Source: Butyrivibrio proteoclasticus P6B7
GTDB lineage: Bacteria; Bacillota; Clostridia; Lachnospirales; Lachnospiraceae
Assembly (NCBI RefSeq): GCF_000622085.1
Contig: NZ_JHWL01000020.1
Location: 1-64,000, forward strand
Direction: 5' to 3'
DNA: 64,000 bases
A program made the position numbers and the translations under genes. Shown here piece by piece: positions 16,586 through 25,037 of the stretch. Under the pieces are notes generated by a model. The model did no database searches and had not been told where the DNA came from. It saw nothing but the letters and a program-made list of their open reading frames with translations. Numbering within the stretch: the first letter of the stretch is position 1; the number at the start of each line of letters is the position of its first letter.

Positions 16586-18064
16586 TTATGACTGTCCACA
16601 GGATTCTTTAATTGCTAATACCACGGCCTTTGCCTTGTTGATGCACTCAGTAAACTCGTTTTCCGGAACAGAATCTGCCACGATTCCAGCGCCGCTCCTT
16701 ACAAAGACCTTGCCGTTTTTCTTATAAGCAAGACGGATGGCGATGCAGGTATCAAGGTTTCCTGTAAAGTCAACGTAGCCTATAGCTCCGCCGTAAATGC
16801 CTCTCTTCTTTCCTTCCAGCTCATCGATTATCTGACAGGCTCTTATCTTGGGAGCTCCAGAAAGTGTACCTGCTGGAAGCACCGCATCTATGGCATCTAT
16901 AGCTGAATACTTAGAAGAAAGCTTACCCTTTACAGAGGAGCCAATATGCATTACATGGGAATATCTTTCAATAGCCATGTATTTCTCTACTTCCACAGAG
17001 CCAAACTCAGAGAGCTTACCAAGATCGTTTCTTCCAAGGTCTACAAGCATGTTGTGCTCTGCCTTTTCCTTCTCGTCAGCCAGGAGCTCTTTTTCCAGGG
17101 CAAGGTCCTGCTCTAAGGTCTCGCCCCTTGGTCTTGTTCCAGCAAGAGGAAAGGTCCTGATCTCGCCGTCCATAACCTTAACCAGGGTCTCTGGTGAAGC
17201 TCCAGCAATCTCTGTATCTCCAGAAAAATAGAACATGTAAGGAGAAGGATTAGTTGTGCGCAGGATTCTGTAGGTGTCAAAAAGACTTCCCTCAAATCCA
17301 GCCTCCATAGGATTGGATAATACAAGCTGGAAAATATCTCCCTCTACGATATGCTCCTTGGTCTTCATAACCTTCTGGCAGTACTCCTCCTTGGTAAATG
17401 TAGGAGTTATCTCGCCTAAGAGTTTGCCCTTTGGAATGTCAGCCATCTGGCCGTTTAAGATAATGTCCTCCATTTCATTGATCTTACTTACTGCCTTATC
17501 ATAAGCTTCTTCTAATGTTCCCTCAGAAACCCCGGCATTAGAGATAAGAAGAATCTTCTGCTTGAGGTTATCAAAGCAGATAAGAGAATCAAACAGCATA
17601 AGATCCATATCGTTAAAGCCGTTCTCATTGCTGGCTTTAAAGTTAAGAGAAGGCTCAGCATACTGCATGTAATCATAGGAAAAATAGCCCACAAGGCCTC
17701 CTGTGAAGGTTGGAGCTCCGGGAAGCTTTGGTGATTTATTCTTATCAATAAGCTCCCTTATATAGGTGCTAGGGTTCTGGGTTTCTACCTTAGTGGTATT
17801 ACCCTTTTCATCTGTGATATACAGCTCTTTTCCAAGGCTACAAAGCTCCAGGGAAGGGTTATATCCAAGGAAGGAATATCTTCCCCACTGTCTGTTGTCC
17901 TCCACGCTTTCAAGCAAAAAGCAGTGGTCACTTACATTCTTAAGCTTCTTCATGACCTGAACAGGAGTTGCCACATCAGAAAGAATCTCTCTGATCACAG
18001 GAATAAGCCTGTAATCGCCGCTGTCTGCAATTTTTTTTACTTCTTCTAATGATGTTTGGATCAT
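16586..18064 (-). CDS. trpE: Anthranilate synthase component I
   Basis: TrpE converts chorismate to anthranilate with TrpG. The 492-residue protein has an N-terminal regulatory part, with LLESVEDNRQWGRYSFLG, the LLES-type motif of the tryptophan-feedback site. The C-terminal chorismate-binding domain contains PSPYMFYF, GTRPRG and AGTLSGAPKIRA. The ATG at 18064 is chosen because AAGGAGG is five to six bases upstream; a longer in-frame start at 18124 has no such site. It is preceded by a structured leader and a T-box. Confidence 0.96.
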   Translation of the reverse strand: MIQTSLEEVKKIADSGDYRLIPVIREILSDVATPVQVMKKLKNVSDHCFLLESVEDNRQWGRYSFLGYNPSLELCSLGKELYITDEKGNTTKVETQNPSTYIRELIDKNKSPKLPGAPTFTGGLVGYFSYDYMQYAEPSLNFKASNENGFNDMDLMLFDSLICFDNLKQKILLISNAGVSEGTLEEAYDKAVSKINEMEDIILNGQMADIPKGKLLGEITPTFTKEEYCQKVMKTKEHIVEGDIFQLVLSNPMEAGFEGSLFDTYRILRTTNPSPYMFYFSGDTEIAGASPETLVKVMDGEIRTFPLAGTRPRGETLEQDLALEKELLADEKEKAEHNMLVDLGRNDLGKLSEFGSVEVEKYMAIERYSHVMHIGSSVKGKLSSKYSAIDAIDAVLPAGTLSGAPKIRACQIIDELEGKKRGIYGGAIGYVDFTGNLDTCIAIRLAYKKNGKVFVRSGAGIVADSVPENEFTECINKAKAVVLAIKESCGQS

Positions 18065-18090
18065 ACATGCCTCCTTTTCTCTTCTGTACA

Positions 18091-18213
18091 TGCTATTGCA
18101 GACACAAACTCGAAAATGCTTCACATTTCCTCGTTCGTGTAGCTCGCCATATAATACTGATTATCTGCACGCAAGCATTCAGATAATCAGTTTTGCATGG
18201 CTCTGCAATAGCA
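18091..18213 (-). other. Structured segment between T-box and trpE
   Basis: TGCTATTGCAGA (18091-18102) is exactly complementary to 18202-18213. Inside, CTGATTATCTG (18157-18167) pairs with CAGATAATCAG (18180-18190). The two nested stems would fold the whole leader between the T-box terminator and the trpE ribosome site. Its role is unknown. Confidence 0.6.
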
Positions 18214-18482
18214 CTCAAAAAAGCCCCCAGTAGAAATAATTCTACTGAGGGCGAGTAATCTATTATACCCGTGTTGCCACCTCTATTTGCGAAATACGCA
18301 CACTCTGCAGGATACCATCATATCCCTGGCAGGTAACGGCTGCCACAACCGTCATAAACTACTAAGCTAAGAGCCTTTCGCTATGCCCTCAACGGCCCAT
18401 TTGTAAATCAGCGTTCTGCCTGGCTTCCACCTACCCAGACTCTCTGTGAGTGCCCCTTTTACTTTTCTTCCGTCTCTTCGGT
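18214..18482 (-). promoter_or_regulatory. Tryptophan T-box leader (tRNA-sensing riboswitch)
   Basis: On the minus strand the leader has the T-box order. It begins with an AAAAGTA-type segment, AGAGAG and GGTGGAAGCC of distal stem I, then a candidate Trp specifier codon TGG at 18397-18399. The antiterminator T-box GAGGTGGCAACACGG follows at about 18270-18283. A terminator comes last: GCCCTCAGTAGAA pairs with TTCTACTGGGGGC, then TTTTTT at 18216-18221. The TGGC bulge (18276-18279) would pair with a tRNA end having discriminator G, as in bacterial tRNA-Trp. Uncharged tRNA-Trp would switch trpEG on. Confidence 0.9.
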
Positions 18483-18502
18483 TTGTGTTATAAATTAAAT
18501 TG

Positions 18503-18532
18503 ATTATAACTGCCTTAATAACCTCAGGTCAA
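18503..18532 (-). promoter_or_regulatory. Promoter of the T-box/trpEG transcript
   Basis: On the minus strand TTGACC (18527-18532), an 18-base spacer and TATAAT (18503-18508) lie just before the T-box. Confidence 0.65.
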
Positions 18533-18563
18533 CAACAAATATACATAATCTGTGGTTTTTCAC

Positions 18564-19793
18564 TTATTTAATCAAGAGAACCGTCACATCATTAACATTG
18601 GTGCCGGTAGGACCTGTGATAACAAGGCCCTCCACAAGCTTAAGTGCATTGTAGGAATCGTTATCTGCAAGAACATCTAAGATATTGATTCCCTTCTGCT
18701 TAAGGGCCTCTTTGGTTTCTCCGTCAACAATTCCGCCGGCAGCATCTGTAGGTCCGTCGGTTCCATCACTTCCAACAGAGAATACGCATACCTCACGTAA
18801 TCCTCCGATACCCTCAGCTGCAGAAAGAGCTATCTCCTGGTTGCGGCCCCCAAGACCCTTGCCGGTTAGATGAACTACTGTCTCACCGCCCATAATATAA
18901 GCAAGGCTCTCTCCATCATAGGCATGCTCCCTTGCTATGGCAGAAATAAACTTACCAGCCTCTCTAGCTTCGCAGTCAAGGCTTGCTGTCAGGATTATTG
19001 GCTTATAGCCAAGGGCCTTGCATTTGCAGGCTGCTGCATCGCAGAGCTGCTTAACACTTCCTGTTACGCAGGTATCAACACCCTCAAGCTTTTTGGGTGT
19101 TTCTTTATTTATTAGCTCTTTTACCTGATCTGAGATCTTAAGGTCATAGCGTCTTACTATCTCAAGGGCGTCCTCTGTGGTGGCTGAATCAGGGTATGCA
19201 GGGCCTGATGCAATCATATCAAGGGGATCTCCAATGATATCCGAAAGGATTATGGAAAAGACTCTGGCTGGTTCACAGAGCTTAGCGAACTTTCCGCCCT
19301 TAACACCAGATAATCTCTTTCTTATGGTGTTGATCTCAGTAATATCTGCACCGCTGGCAAGGAGCTGCTTGTTGATATCCTGAAGTTCTGATAGAGATAC
19401 AAGAGGGTCTTCAAAAAGAGCTGATCCTCCGCCGGATACAAGGAATATAACCAGGTCATCAGAAGTTAAGTTCTGGACCATCTTAAGGGCTTCCCTGGTG
19501 GCACTTACTGAATTATCATCAAGAACCGGGTGTCCGGCTTCATAGCACCTTACGCCCTGTATATCGCCCTTTACATGTTCATATTTGGTAATGCAGACTC
19601 CGTCCTTGATCCTGTCCTTAAGCTCATCGGAAGCTGCCTTAGCCATCTGCCAGGCTGCCTTTCCAATTGCCACAAGATACATATCTCCTTTGCAATCCGG
19701 AATTTGTTTAAGTGCCTTTTTAACTGCATTGTCAGGCATAGCGCTGTTTATTGAAGCATCTATTATTAGTTTTGCGTCTTCTCTGATCCCCAT
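18564..19793 (-). CDS. Glycerate 2-kinase (MOFRL type)
   Basis: The enzyme phosphorylates D-glycerate, giving 2-phosphoglycerate in this family. The 409-residue protein shows the N-terminal part with SGGGSALFEDP and the C-terminal MOFRL part with GGETVVHLTGKGLGGRNQE and SVGSDGTDGPTDAAGG. GGAGG lies five bases before the ATG at 19793; the upstream in-frame TTG at 19805 is rejected. It is the last gene of the sugar-acid cluster and 33 bases after the GntR gene, which suggests that the pathway yields glycerate. Confidence 0.93.
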   Translation of the reverse strand: MGIREDAKLIIDASINSAMPDNAVKKALKQIPDCKGDMYLVAIGKAAWQMAKAASDELKDRIKDGVCITKYEHVKGDIQGVRCYEAGHPVLDDNSVSATREALKMVQNLTSDDLVIFLVSGGGSALFEDPLVSLSELQDINKQLLASGADITEINTIRKRLSGVKGGKFAKLCEPARVFSIILSDIIGDPLDMIASGPAYPDSATTEDALEIVRRYDLKISDQVKELINKETPKKLEGVDTCVTGSVKQLCDAAACKCKALGYKPIILTASLDCEAREAGKFISAIAREHAYDGESLAYIMGGETVVHLTGKGLGGRNQEIALSAAEGIGGLREVCVFSVGSDGTDGPTDAAGGIVDGETKEALKQKGINILDVLADNDSYNALKLVEGLVITGPTGTNVNDVTVLLIK

Positions 19794-19826
19794 AGTCCCC
19801 TCCAATATTCTTAAATAGCAAATGCG

Positions 19827-20501
19827 TTATTTCTTAGTCTTACTTTCTTTTTGTAACTGCTTTAAAGCTGTGTCCTTAGCATATGTCAAATGAGTCTTAT
19901 TGATAATCTCAGCTCCCTTATAATCTCCTTTAATAAGCTTATCGATAATATCCGAATGTTCAATCTGGGACTCATCAAATCTCTTCTTGGTTGATAAGGA
20001 AAAGATCCTAAATAACATGTTCATATTTCTGACTTTACTGTAGAGCTCCATCAGAATACTGTTGTCACAGCATTCGATAATATATCTGTGGAACTTGGAG
20101 TCTGTCTGAATATAACTATCCAGGTCATCCTCTTTATGATATTTCTCAAAGTCCTTTTTATAGGATTTAAACTTGGCAACCTGCTCTTTGGATAGCTTTG
20201 CAGGGAGATTAAGAATGGCGTGGGATTCAAGAAGCTCTCTTATCTCATACACCTCAATTATTTCCTTCTCATTAAACTCTCTTACAAAGGTTCCTTTATT
20301 AGGTATTTCTTTTACCAAGCCATCGGCAGCAAGAAGCTTAAGAGCCTCTCTAATAGGGCTTCTGCTAACCCCTAATTCTTTGGCGAGCTCCACTTCCTGA
20401 AGCCAGAATCCAGGCTCATACTCTCCTGAAACGATACCCTTTTTTATTATTGAATAAACCTGGTGGCTTATTGTATTTACCTGAATTTTCTTTGCTGCCA
20501 T
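19827..20501 (-). CDS. GntR-family regulator (FadR/FCD subfamily)
   Basis: The 224-residue protein has an N-terminal winged helix (about 10-75, with GVSRSPIREALKLLAADGLV) and an all-helical FCD ligand-binding domain (about 85-215, with conserved Asp/His positions such as DSKFHRYIIE). Members usually bind sugar acids or other carboxylates and repress adjacent genes. The likely target is the GTATAC-centred palindrome at 24873-24894 before larA. It follows an intrinsic terminator, so it is at least partly transcribed apart from gntP. Confidence 0.92.
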   Translation of the reverse strand: MAAKKIQVNTISHQVYSIIKKGIVSGEYEPGFWLQEVELAKELGVSRSPIREALKLLAADGLVKEIPNKGTFVREFNEKEIIEVYEIRELLESHAILNLPAKLSKEQVAKFKSYKKDFEKYHKEDDLDSYIQTDSKFHRYIIECCDNSILMELYSKVRNMNMLFRIFSLSTKKRFDESQIEHSDIIDKLIKGDYKGAEIINKTHLTYAKDTALKQLQKESKTKK

Positions 20502-20514
20502 TTTTCTGTCCCCC

Positions 20515-20555
20515 TTTTTAAAAAAGCCGACCCAAATCCGAGAATTTGGATCGGC
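20515..20555 (-). terminator. Intrinsic terminator between gntP and gntR genes
   Basis: GCCGACCCAAAT (20526-20537) and ATTTGGATCGGC (20544-20555) pair with one mismatch, followed on the minus strand by six T residues. Confidence 0.85.
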
Positions 20556-20580
20556 TTTCAGTCACCTAATTATACAACAA

Positions 20581-22041
20581 TTAGTGGATAAACAGACTAA
20601 GAATTACTATCAGAATTGATCCAAATACAGGAATCAAAATAGTTGAAATAGTCCATGTCTTAAGTGATGTCTTGATATCCATTCCTGAGAAGTTAGTAAC
20701 AACGTGGAAGTAAGAGTCGTTAAGGAATGAAGGCATCATAGCTGTCAAGCAGACTGCAAGAGCTGCAAGATATGGATTGATTCCAAGTGTACTCATCATA
20801 GGAGCAACGATAGCTGAACCTGTGATCATAGCAACAGTTCCAGATCCCTGTGGGAATCTCATGATAGTACCAATAAGAAGAGGTACTAAGATAGCTGGAA
20901 TACCAGCTGCCACAATACCACCAGCCATGATCTGAGCTGCGCCAGTAGCCTTAACTACTGCACCAAGAGCTCCACCAGCTGCTGTGATGAATACGATAGG
21001 ACCAGCGTCCTTACAAGCTTCACCCATAAGAGCAACGACTTTCTTCTTGTCCATATCATGAGCAAGTCCGAATGCACCAATGCAAAGAGAGATGAAAAGG
21101 GCAATAATTGGTGTTCCAAGGAACTGCACGATCTGTCCAAGTGTTGTAGCCTTAAGTGATGTCTGGCCAACAAGTGTGTTAAGAAGAATAAGGATTACAG
21201 GAAGAAGGAGAATTGTAAAGGAAATGAATGCTCCAGGGAGCTTCTCTGTTGAAAGGAGCTCTGCGAAGTCTGAATTCTCAAGGTCTTTTCCTGAGTTAAG
21301 CTTAGCTTCGATTCTGTCAAGAACCTTAAGCTGATCTTCTGTGTACTTAGATCTGTCGATCTCAGAAGGAACGATGAATTTGTCCTTATACTTGTTTCCG
21401 AACCAGCGGAATACAAATACTGAGAAGATGAACAGAGGAATTGAGAAGCACAGACCAGCTAAAATGAACATTCCAAGGTCGATAACAATACCGTTCTCCT
21501 GGAAAGTACTGATAACTGCAAGAGGTCCTGGTGTTGGAGGAACCATGAAGTGTGTGATATAAAGGCCCATACCAAGGATACCACCAAGCCATACCATAGA
21601 TTTCTTGGTAAGTCTTGAGAACTCTTTTGCAAGAGAAGAAAGAATAACGAAACCGCTGTCGCAGAATACAGGAATAGAAACTACGAAACCTGTAAGACCA
21701 AGAACAACGTCAGCATTCTTAACACCAACAAGCTTTAAGATTGAAAGTGCCATTCTCTTTGCTGCACCAGTCTTTTCCATGAAGATACCCATTATTGTAC
21801 CAAAGCCAATAACGATACCAATGGAAGTCATTGTACTACCAAAACCGCCTGTAACAGTGTTAACAGCTACAGATAAAAGATTTCCACCTTCATTGCCTGT
21901 TCCTGTCAGAAGATAATCTCCGGAAAGGATAGCAATCAGGATGGCTGACACGATCATCGCAGGGAATGGATGGATACGTGTGCAGATGATGAGAACCATC
22001 ATCACTACAATACCGATTAGCATTGCAATTACTGGATTCAT
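20581..22041 (-). CDS. GntP-family sugar-acid permease
   Basis: The 486-residue protein is a polytopic membrane transporter of the gluconate/GntP family, with about 12-14 helices and family segments such as PPTPGPLAV and FPQGSGTVAMITGSA. Members bring gluconate, glycerate or related hydroxy acids in with protons. AAAGGGGG lies before the ATG. It is 30 bases after the UxaA large-subunit gene, so it is part of the same operon and probably imports its substrate. The exact acid cannot be read from the sequence. Confidence 0.92.
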   Translation of the reverse strand: MNPVIAMLIGIVVMMVLIICTRIHPFPAMIVSAILIAILSGDYLLTGTGNEGGNLLSVAVNTVTGGFGSTMTSIGIVIGFGTIMGIFMEKTGAAKRMALSILKLVGVKNADVVLGLTGFVVSIPVFCDSGFVILSSLAKEFSRLTKKSMVWLGGILGMGLYITHFMVPPTPGPLAVISTFQENGIVIDLGMFILAGLCFSIPLFIFSVFVFRWFGNKYKDKFIVPSEIDRSKYTEDQLKVLDRIEAKLNSGKDLENSDFAELLSTEKLPGAFISFTILLLPVILILLNTLVGQTSLKATTLGQIVQFLGTPIIALFISLCIGAFGLAHDMDKKKVVALMGEACKDAGPIVFITAAGGALGAVVKATGAAQIMAGGIVAAGIPAILVPLLIGTIMRFPQGSGTVAMITGSAIVAPMMSTLGINPYLAALAVCLTAMMPSFLNDSYFHVVTNFSGMDIKTSLKTWTISTILIPVFGSILIVILSLFIH

Positions 22042-22071
22042 AAATGAAACCCCCTTTCACTTTTTGATAGT

Positions 22072-23238
22072 TTATATAACAGGTCCAAGACAGTGGATAT
22101 CTATTGCACTGAAATACTGAATTGCCTCGTTTTTGGTCATCTCTCCGTTCAGTACGTGCAAAAGCTTATCAAACGCCTCTTCCCCTACCTGTTCTATAGT
22201 TTTTTCTCCCGTTATGATAAGACCAGCGTTAAGGTCCATATCGTCCTTCATGTTCTCGTAGGTATTAGGATTGCCGCAGATCTTGATAACCGGCATGCTT
22301 GGGAAGCCCTGAGGAGCTCCTCTTCCAGTTGAGAAACACATGAACTGTGCTCCTGTTGCTGCCATGCCTGTTAAGATCTCAGGCTCTCTTCCTGGTGAAT
22401 CCTTGATCCAAAGCCCCTTTTGGTTTGTAACATGCTCCGGATATTCAAGAACACCCTGAATTGGTCTTGTTCCGCTCTTTACAATGGCGCCAAGGCTCTT
22501 CTCCTCAATACTGGAAAGGCCTCCAGCGATATTACCAGGAGTAGGCTGTCCCCTTCTCATATCACAGCCGATACTCTTAGCTCTTTCCTCCATTTCATTT
22601 ACTATCTGGTAGATCTTGTCAGCTACCTGTTTGTTGACAGCTCTTTTTGCAAGGAGGTGTTCTCCTCCAAGAAACTCCGTGGTCTCTCCAAAAATAACTG
22701 TTGCTCCAAGGTCCACAAGCTTATCTGCCACATATCCTATTACGCAGTTAGAAGCCATTCCACTGGTGGTATCTGAAGCTCCACACTTAATTGCCATTAC
22801 TATCTCGGATACATCTGCAGGTTCTCGTTGCTGCCTAGATATTTCCATGACAAGTCTTCTTGCAATATCTGTACCTTCTCTAATTGCCTTTGAAACTCCG
22901 CCAAGGGCCTGAATATGTATTATCTCTGTTGGCTTCCCCGTAGCCTTCAGCTCTTCATACATTCTTGCGTGATCTGTTCCTTCGCAGCCAAGGCTCACAA
23001 TAAGAACAGCGCCTACGTTAGGACTTTTACCAAGACTTATAAGTGTATCTGTAACCCTGTCAAGATCTGGTGGCAGCTGGCAGCACCCCTGATGGTGCAT
23101 GTAGGTTACAGTGCCCTGAACCTCTCTGCAAATAGCATTAGCAACATCATTGGCGCAGGTGACTGCTGGAATTACAGCCACAAAGTTTCTGGAACCAACA
23201 GATCCATCTTTTCTTCGATAACCATTCCACGTTGTCAT
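22072..23238 (-). CDS. UxaA-family dehydratase, large subunit
   Basis: The 388-residue protein matches the C-terminal domain of altronate/galactarate dehydratases and the large subunit of sulfolactate sulfo-lyase. It begins with GYRRKDGSVGSRNFVAVIP and contains HHQGCCQLPPD, a PNVGAVLIVSLGCEG segment and other conserved Cys/His, likely for a metal site. It would remove water (or sulfite) from a 2-hydroxy acid. The ATG overlaps the stop of the small-subunit gene by four bases, so the two are translationally coupled. The acid used is unknown. Confidence 0.9.
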   Translation of the reverse strand: MTTWNGYRRKDGSVGSRNFVAVIPAVTCANDVANAICREVQGTVTYMHHQGCCQLPPDLDRVTDTLISLGKSPNVGAVLIVSLGCEGTDHARMYEELKATGKPTEIIHIQALGGVSKAIREGTDIARRLVMEISRQQREPADVSEIVMAIKCGASDTTSGMASNCVIGYVADKLVDLGATVIFGETTEFLGGEHLLAKRAVNKQVADKIYQIVNEMEERAKSIGCDMRRGQPTPGNIAGGLSSIEEKSLGAIVKSGTRPIQGVLEYPEHVTNQKGLWIKDSPGREPEILTGMAATGAQFMCFSTGRGAPQGFPSMPVIKICGNPNTYENMKDDMDLNAGLIITGEKTIEQVGEEAFDKLLHVLNGEMTKNEAIQYFSAIDIHCLGPVI

Positions 23239-23555
23239 GCCTGCTCCCCCTTTCTCTCAAGATCGCCTCTGCCTCTCATGCTGTCTAAGTTATGAACGTG
23301 AACATACTCACCGGTTTTGATATCACTGGTTGCCACTCCGATTTCTTCGCCGTATTTGATGATCTGTTCTCCCTTAGAAATGCTTTTAACTGCGATCTTA
23401 TGTCCATAAGGGACATTTCCAATTACCTTAACAGGCTCCATATTGCCCTTCTTATCACGGATTTCCACTTCAGTGCCATCTGTAATATTCTCGGCAAATA
23501 TAGTCGCAACGTTATCAAGGTCGTTTACCTTAAGTGCTATCTTTACCTCTCCCAT
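23235..23555 (-). CDS. UxaA-family dehydratase, small SAF-domain subunit
   Basis: This 106-residue protein is a single SAF domain, equivalent to the N-terminal domain of UxaA or to the small subunit of the two-part enzymes. The pattern GHKIAVKSISKGEQIIKYGEEIG is typical. It forms the enzyme with the overlapping large-subunit gene. GGGGGAG lies before the ATG. It follows larA by 12 bases. Confidence 0.9.
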   Translation of the reverse strand: MGEVKIALKVNDLDNVATIFAENITDGTEVEIRDKKGNMEPVKVIGNVPYGHKIAVKSISKGEQIIKYGEEIGVATSDIKTGEYVHVHNLDSMRGRGDLERKGEQA

Positions 23556-23567
23556 GATTCTCCCCCT

Positions 23568-24851
23568 TTACTGCGGTGCAACTGCTAGAACACTTACTCC
23601 GTCTGGAATCACAACTACGCTGGCGTCTCTTCCTTTTATTTCATAGGCCATTTCAAGGGCCTCATCCGGAGTCTTTGCTGGAATCATGTTGCATCTTTTT
23701 ACTGTCTCTGGATCAAGATAGGTTGTTACCAGAATCATCTTGTGCTTCTTGAGGATCCTTGCATAAATCTGTGGACACCACTGTTCTGGTATGGTCTCCT
23801 TAGGTGGAATCTTGGAAAGATATTCATCGATTTCCTGCGGAGTTCCCATCTGGATAAGCTTCTCAAAATGAGTACCGCCCATTCCATCAGCACAGCTACA
23901 GCACATGATGATGACACCGTCTTCTCCGGCACAGGCCTCAGCTGTTGCCACTGCCTTAGGGCTCTGATAGAGGTTCTGATCCAGAGGATAACCACCATTA
24001 CTTGTAACAACAATGTCTCCAGTAACACTTGGGCACTGGGACCACTCTCTTATGAATTCAACGCCATGAGCATGGGCCTGTTCCAGATCACCTGCCCAGG
24101 CTGCAATTACTTTCTTCTCAGCGTTAAGAGCAACGTTAAGTATAAACTGAACATTTACTCTCTTGGCTGCACAGAGCATATCTTCATGGATCGGATTGTG
24201 CTCCAAGACACCTGTCTTGGCATACTGGCTGGAAATAGCCTTGTATGAGTGATTCATGTTGACTGTTTCCTGAGAGCATATTCCAGGAAGGATACTCTTT
24301 CGTCCCCCTGAAAAGCCTGCAAAGAAGTGTGGTTCAATAAAGCCTTCGCAGATAAGAAGGTCACATTCTGTAGCCAGCTTGTTAACATGGAATTCTGCAC
24401 CAGATGGAAGAATTCCCATGTCTGCAAAATCAGAAGGCTCAAAGGCATTGTTAATAGCTATCTTCTCGTTATCAACTATGTTGTCGCCAAACATCCTTCG
24501 CTGCTCTTCCTCTGTAGTAGCTCTGTGAAGTCCGGTGGCGATTAGGATTGTAATATCCGCATCAGGACTTCCCTTTCTAATCTCAGCCAGTTCCAATGGA
24601 AGTGTGATCTTACTGGGCACAGCTCTTGTATGGTCACTGGTTACAATGACAACCTTTTTCTTTCCCTTAGCAAGCTCTTTTAACGGAGCCTGTCCAATAG
24701 GATTTTCCAAAGCTTCCATAACCAGCTCAGATTCTGTTTTATCAGTTTTAAACTCGTGCATTTTGGCTGTGAGCACAGCCTTAAGATTTTCCTCATCAAC
24801 ATGAATGTCCATGGTGGACGTATAATAAGGAATAGATATTGCTTTTTTCAT
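23568..24851 (-). CDS. LarA-like nickel-pincer racemase/epimerase
   Basis: LarA-type enzymes use a nickel-pincer nucleotide to racemise or epimerise 2-hydroxy acids by hydride transfer. All known key residues have partners in this 427-residue protein: His74 in DHTRAVPS, His175 in EPHFFAGFSGGRKS, Lys185 (cofactor attachment) and His201 in MNHS. The first-characterised member acts on lactate, but others act on malate, hydroxyglutarate or gluconate. With UxaA, GntP and glycerate kinase next to it, a sugar-acid 2-epimerase is more likely. Cofactor genes larB, larC and larE are not in the window. It is the first gene of the operon. Confidence 0.88.
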   Translation of the reverse strand: MKKAISIPYYTSTMDIHVDEENLKAVLTAKMHEFKTDKTESELVMEALENPIGQAPLKELAKGKKKVVIVTSDHTRAVPSKITLPLELAEIRKGSPDADITILIATGLHRATTEEEQRRMFGDNIVDNEKIAINNAFEPSDFADMGILPSGAEFHVNKLATECDLLICEGFIEPHFFAGFSGGRKSILPGICSQETVNMNHSYKAISSQYAKTGVLEHNPIHEDMLCAAKRVNVQFILNVALNAEKKVIAAWAGDLEQAHAHGVEFIREWSQCPSVTGDIVVTSNGGYPLDQNLYQSPKAVATAEACAGEDGVIIMCCSCADGMGGTHFEKLIQMGTPQEIDEYLSKIPPKETIPEQWCPQIYARILKKHKMILVTTYLDPETVKRCNMIPAKTPDEALEMAYEIKGRDASVVVIPDGVSVLAVAPQ

Positions 24852-24872
24852 ACAACCCTCCCTCCCGGTAGA

Positions 24873-24894
24873 TGTATAATGTATACATCATACA
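24873..24894. promoter_or_regulatory. Putative GntR operator over the larA promoter
   Basis: TGTATAATGTATACATCATACA is a 22-base palindrome except for one central-flank pair. Its core ATGTATACAT contains GTATAC, as in sites of the FadR/ExuR-type GntR group. It sits just downstream of the -10 box, where binding would block transcription. Confidence 0.65.
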
Positions 24895-24897
24895 TTG

Positions 24898-24926
24898 ATT
24901 GTAGTCTCATCCCCTCTTAAATACAA
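24898..24926 (-). promoter_or_regulatory. Promoter of the larA-uxaA-gntP operon
   Basis: On the minus strand TTGTAT (24921-24926), a 17-base spacer and TACAAT (24898-24903). Confidence 0.6.
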
Positions 24927-24961
24927 TACGATTTAACGTTTATTATCTTTAAAAAACTAAC

Positions 24962-25009
24962 AAAAAAAGCAGTTCATAAATGGTAGATTTTACCATTTAC
25001 AAACTGCTT
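24962..25009 (-). terminator. Intrinsic terminator after the SulP gene
   Basis: AAGCAGTT-C-ATAAATGGTA (24967-24985) pairs with TACCATTTA-C-AAACTGCTT (24991-25009). Seven T residues follow on the minus strand. Confidence 0.88.
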
Positions 25010-25037
25010 CTATATGTTCTATCAAACAATCATCTGC

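Noticed and set aside
22072..23555. Sulfolactate sulfo-lyase (suyAB)
   Set aside because: The split two-subunit form is like SuyAB, but glycerate kinase, GntP and the LarA-like gene fit a hydroxy-acid dehydratase as well or better; the substrate was left open.
23742..24248. 168-codon plus-strand frame opposite larA
   Set aside because: No ribosome site or family match; larA has all its active-site residues on the other strand.
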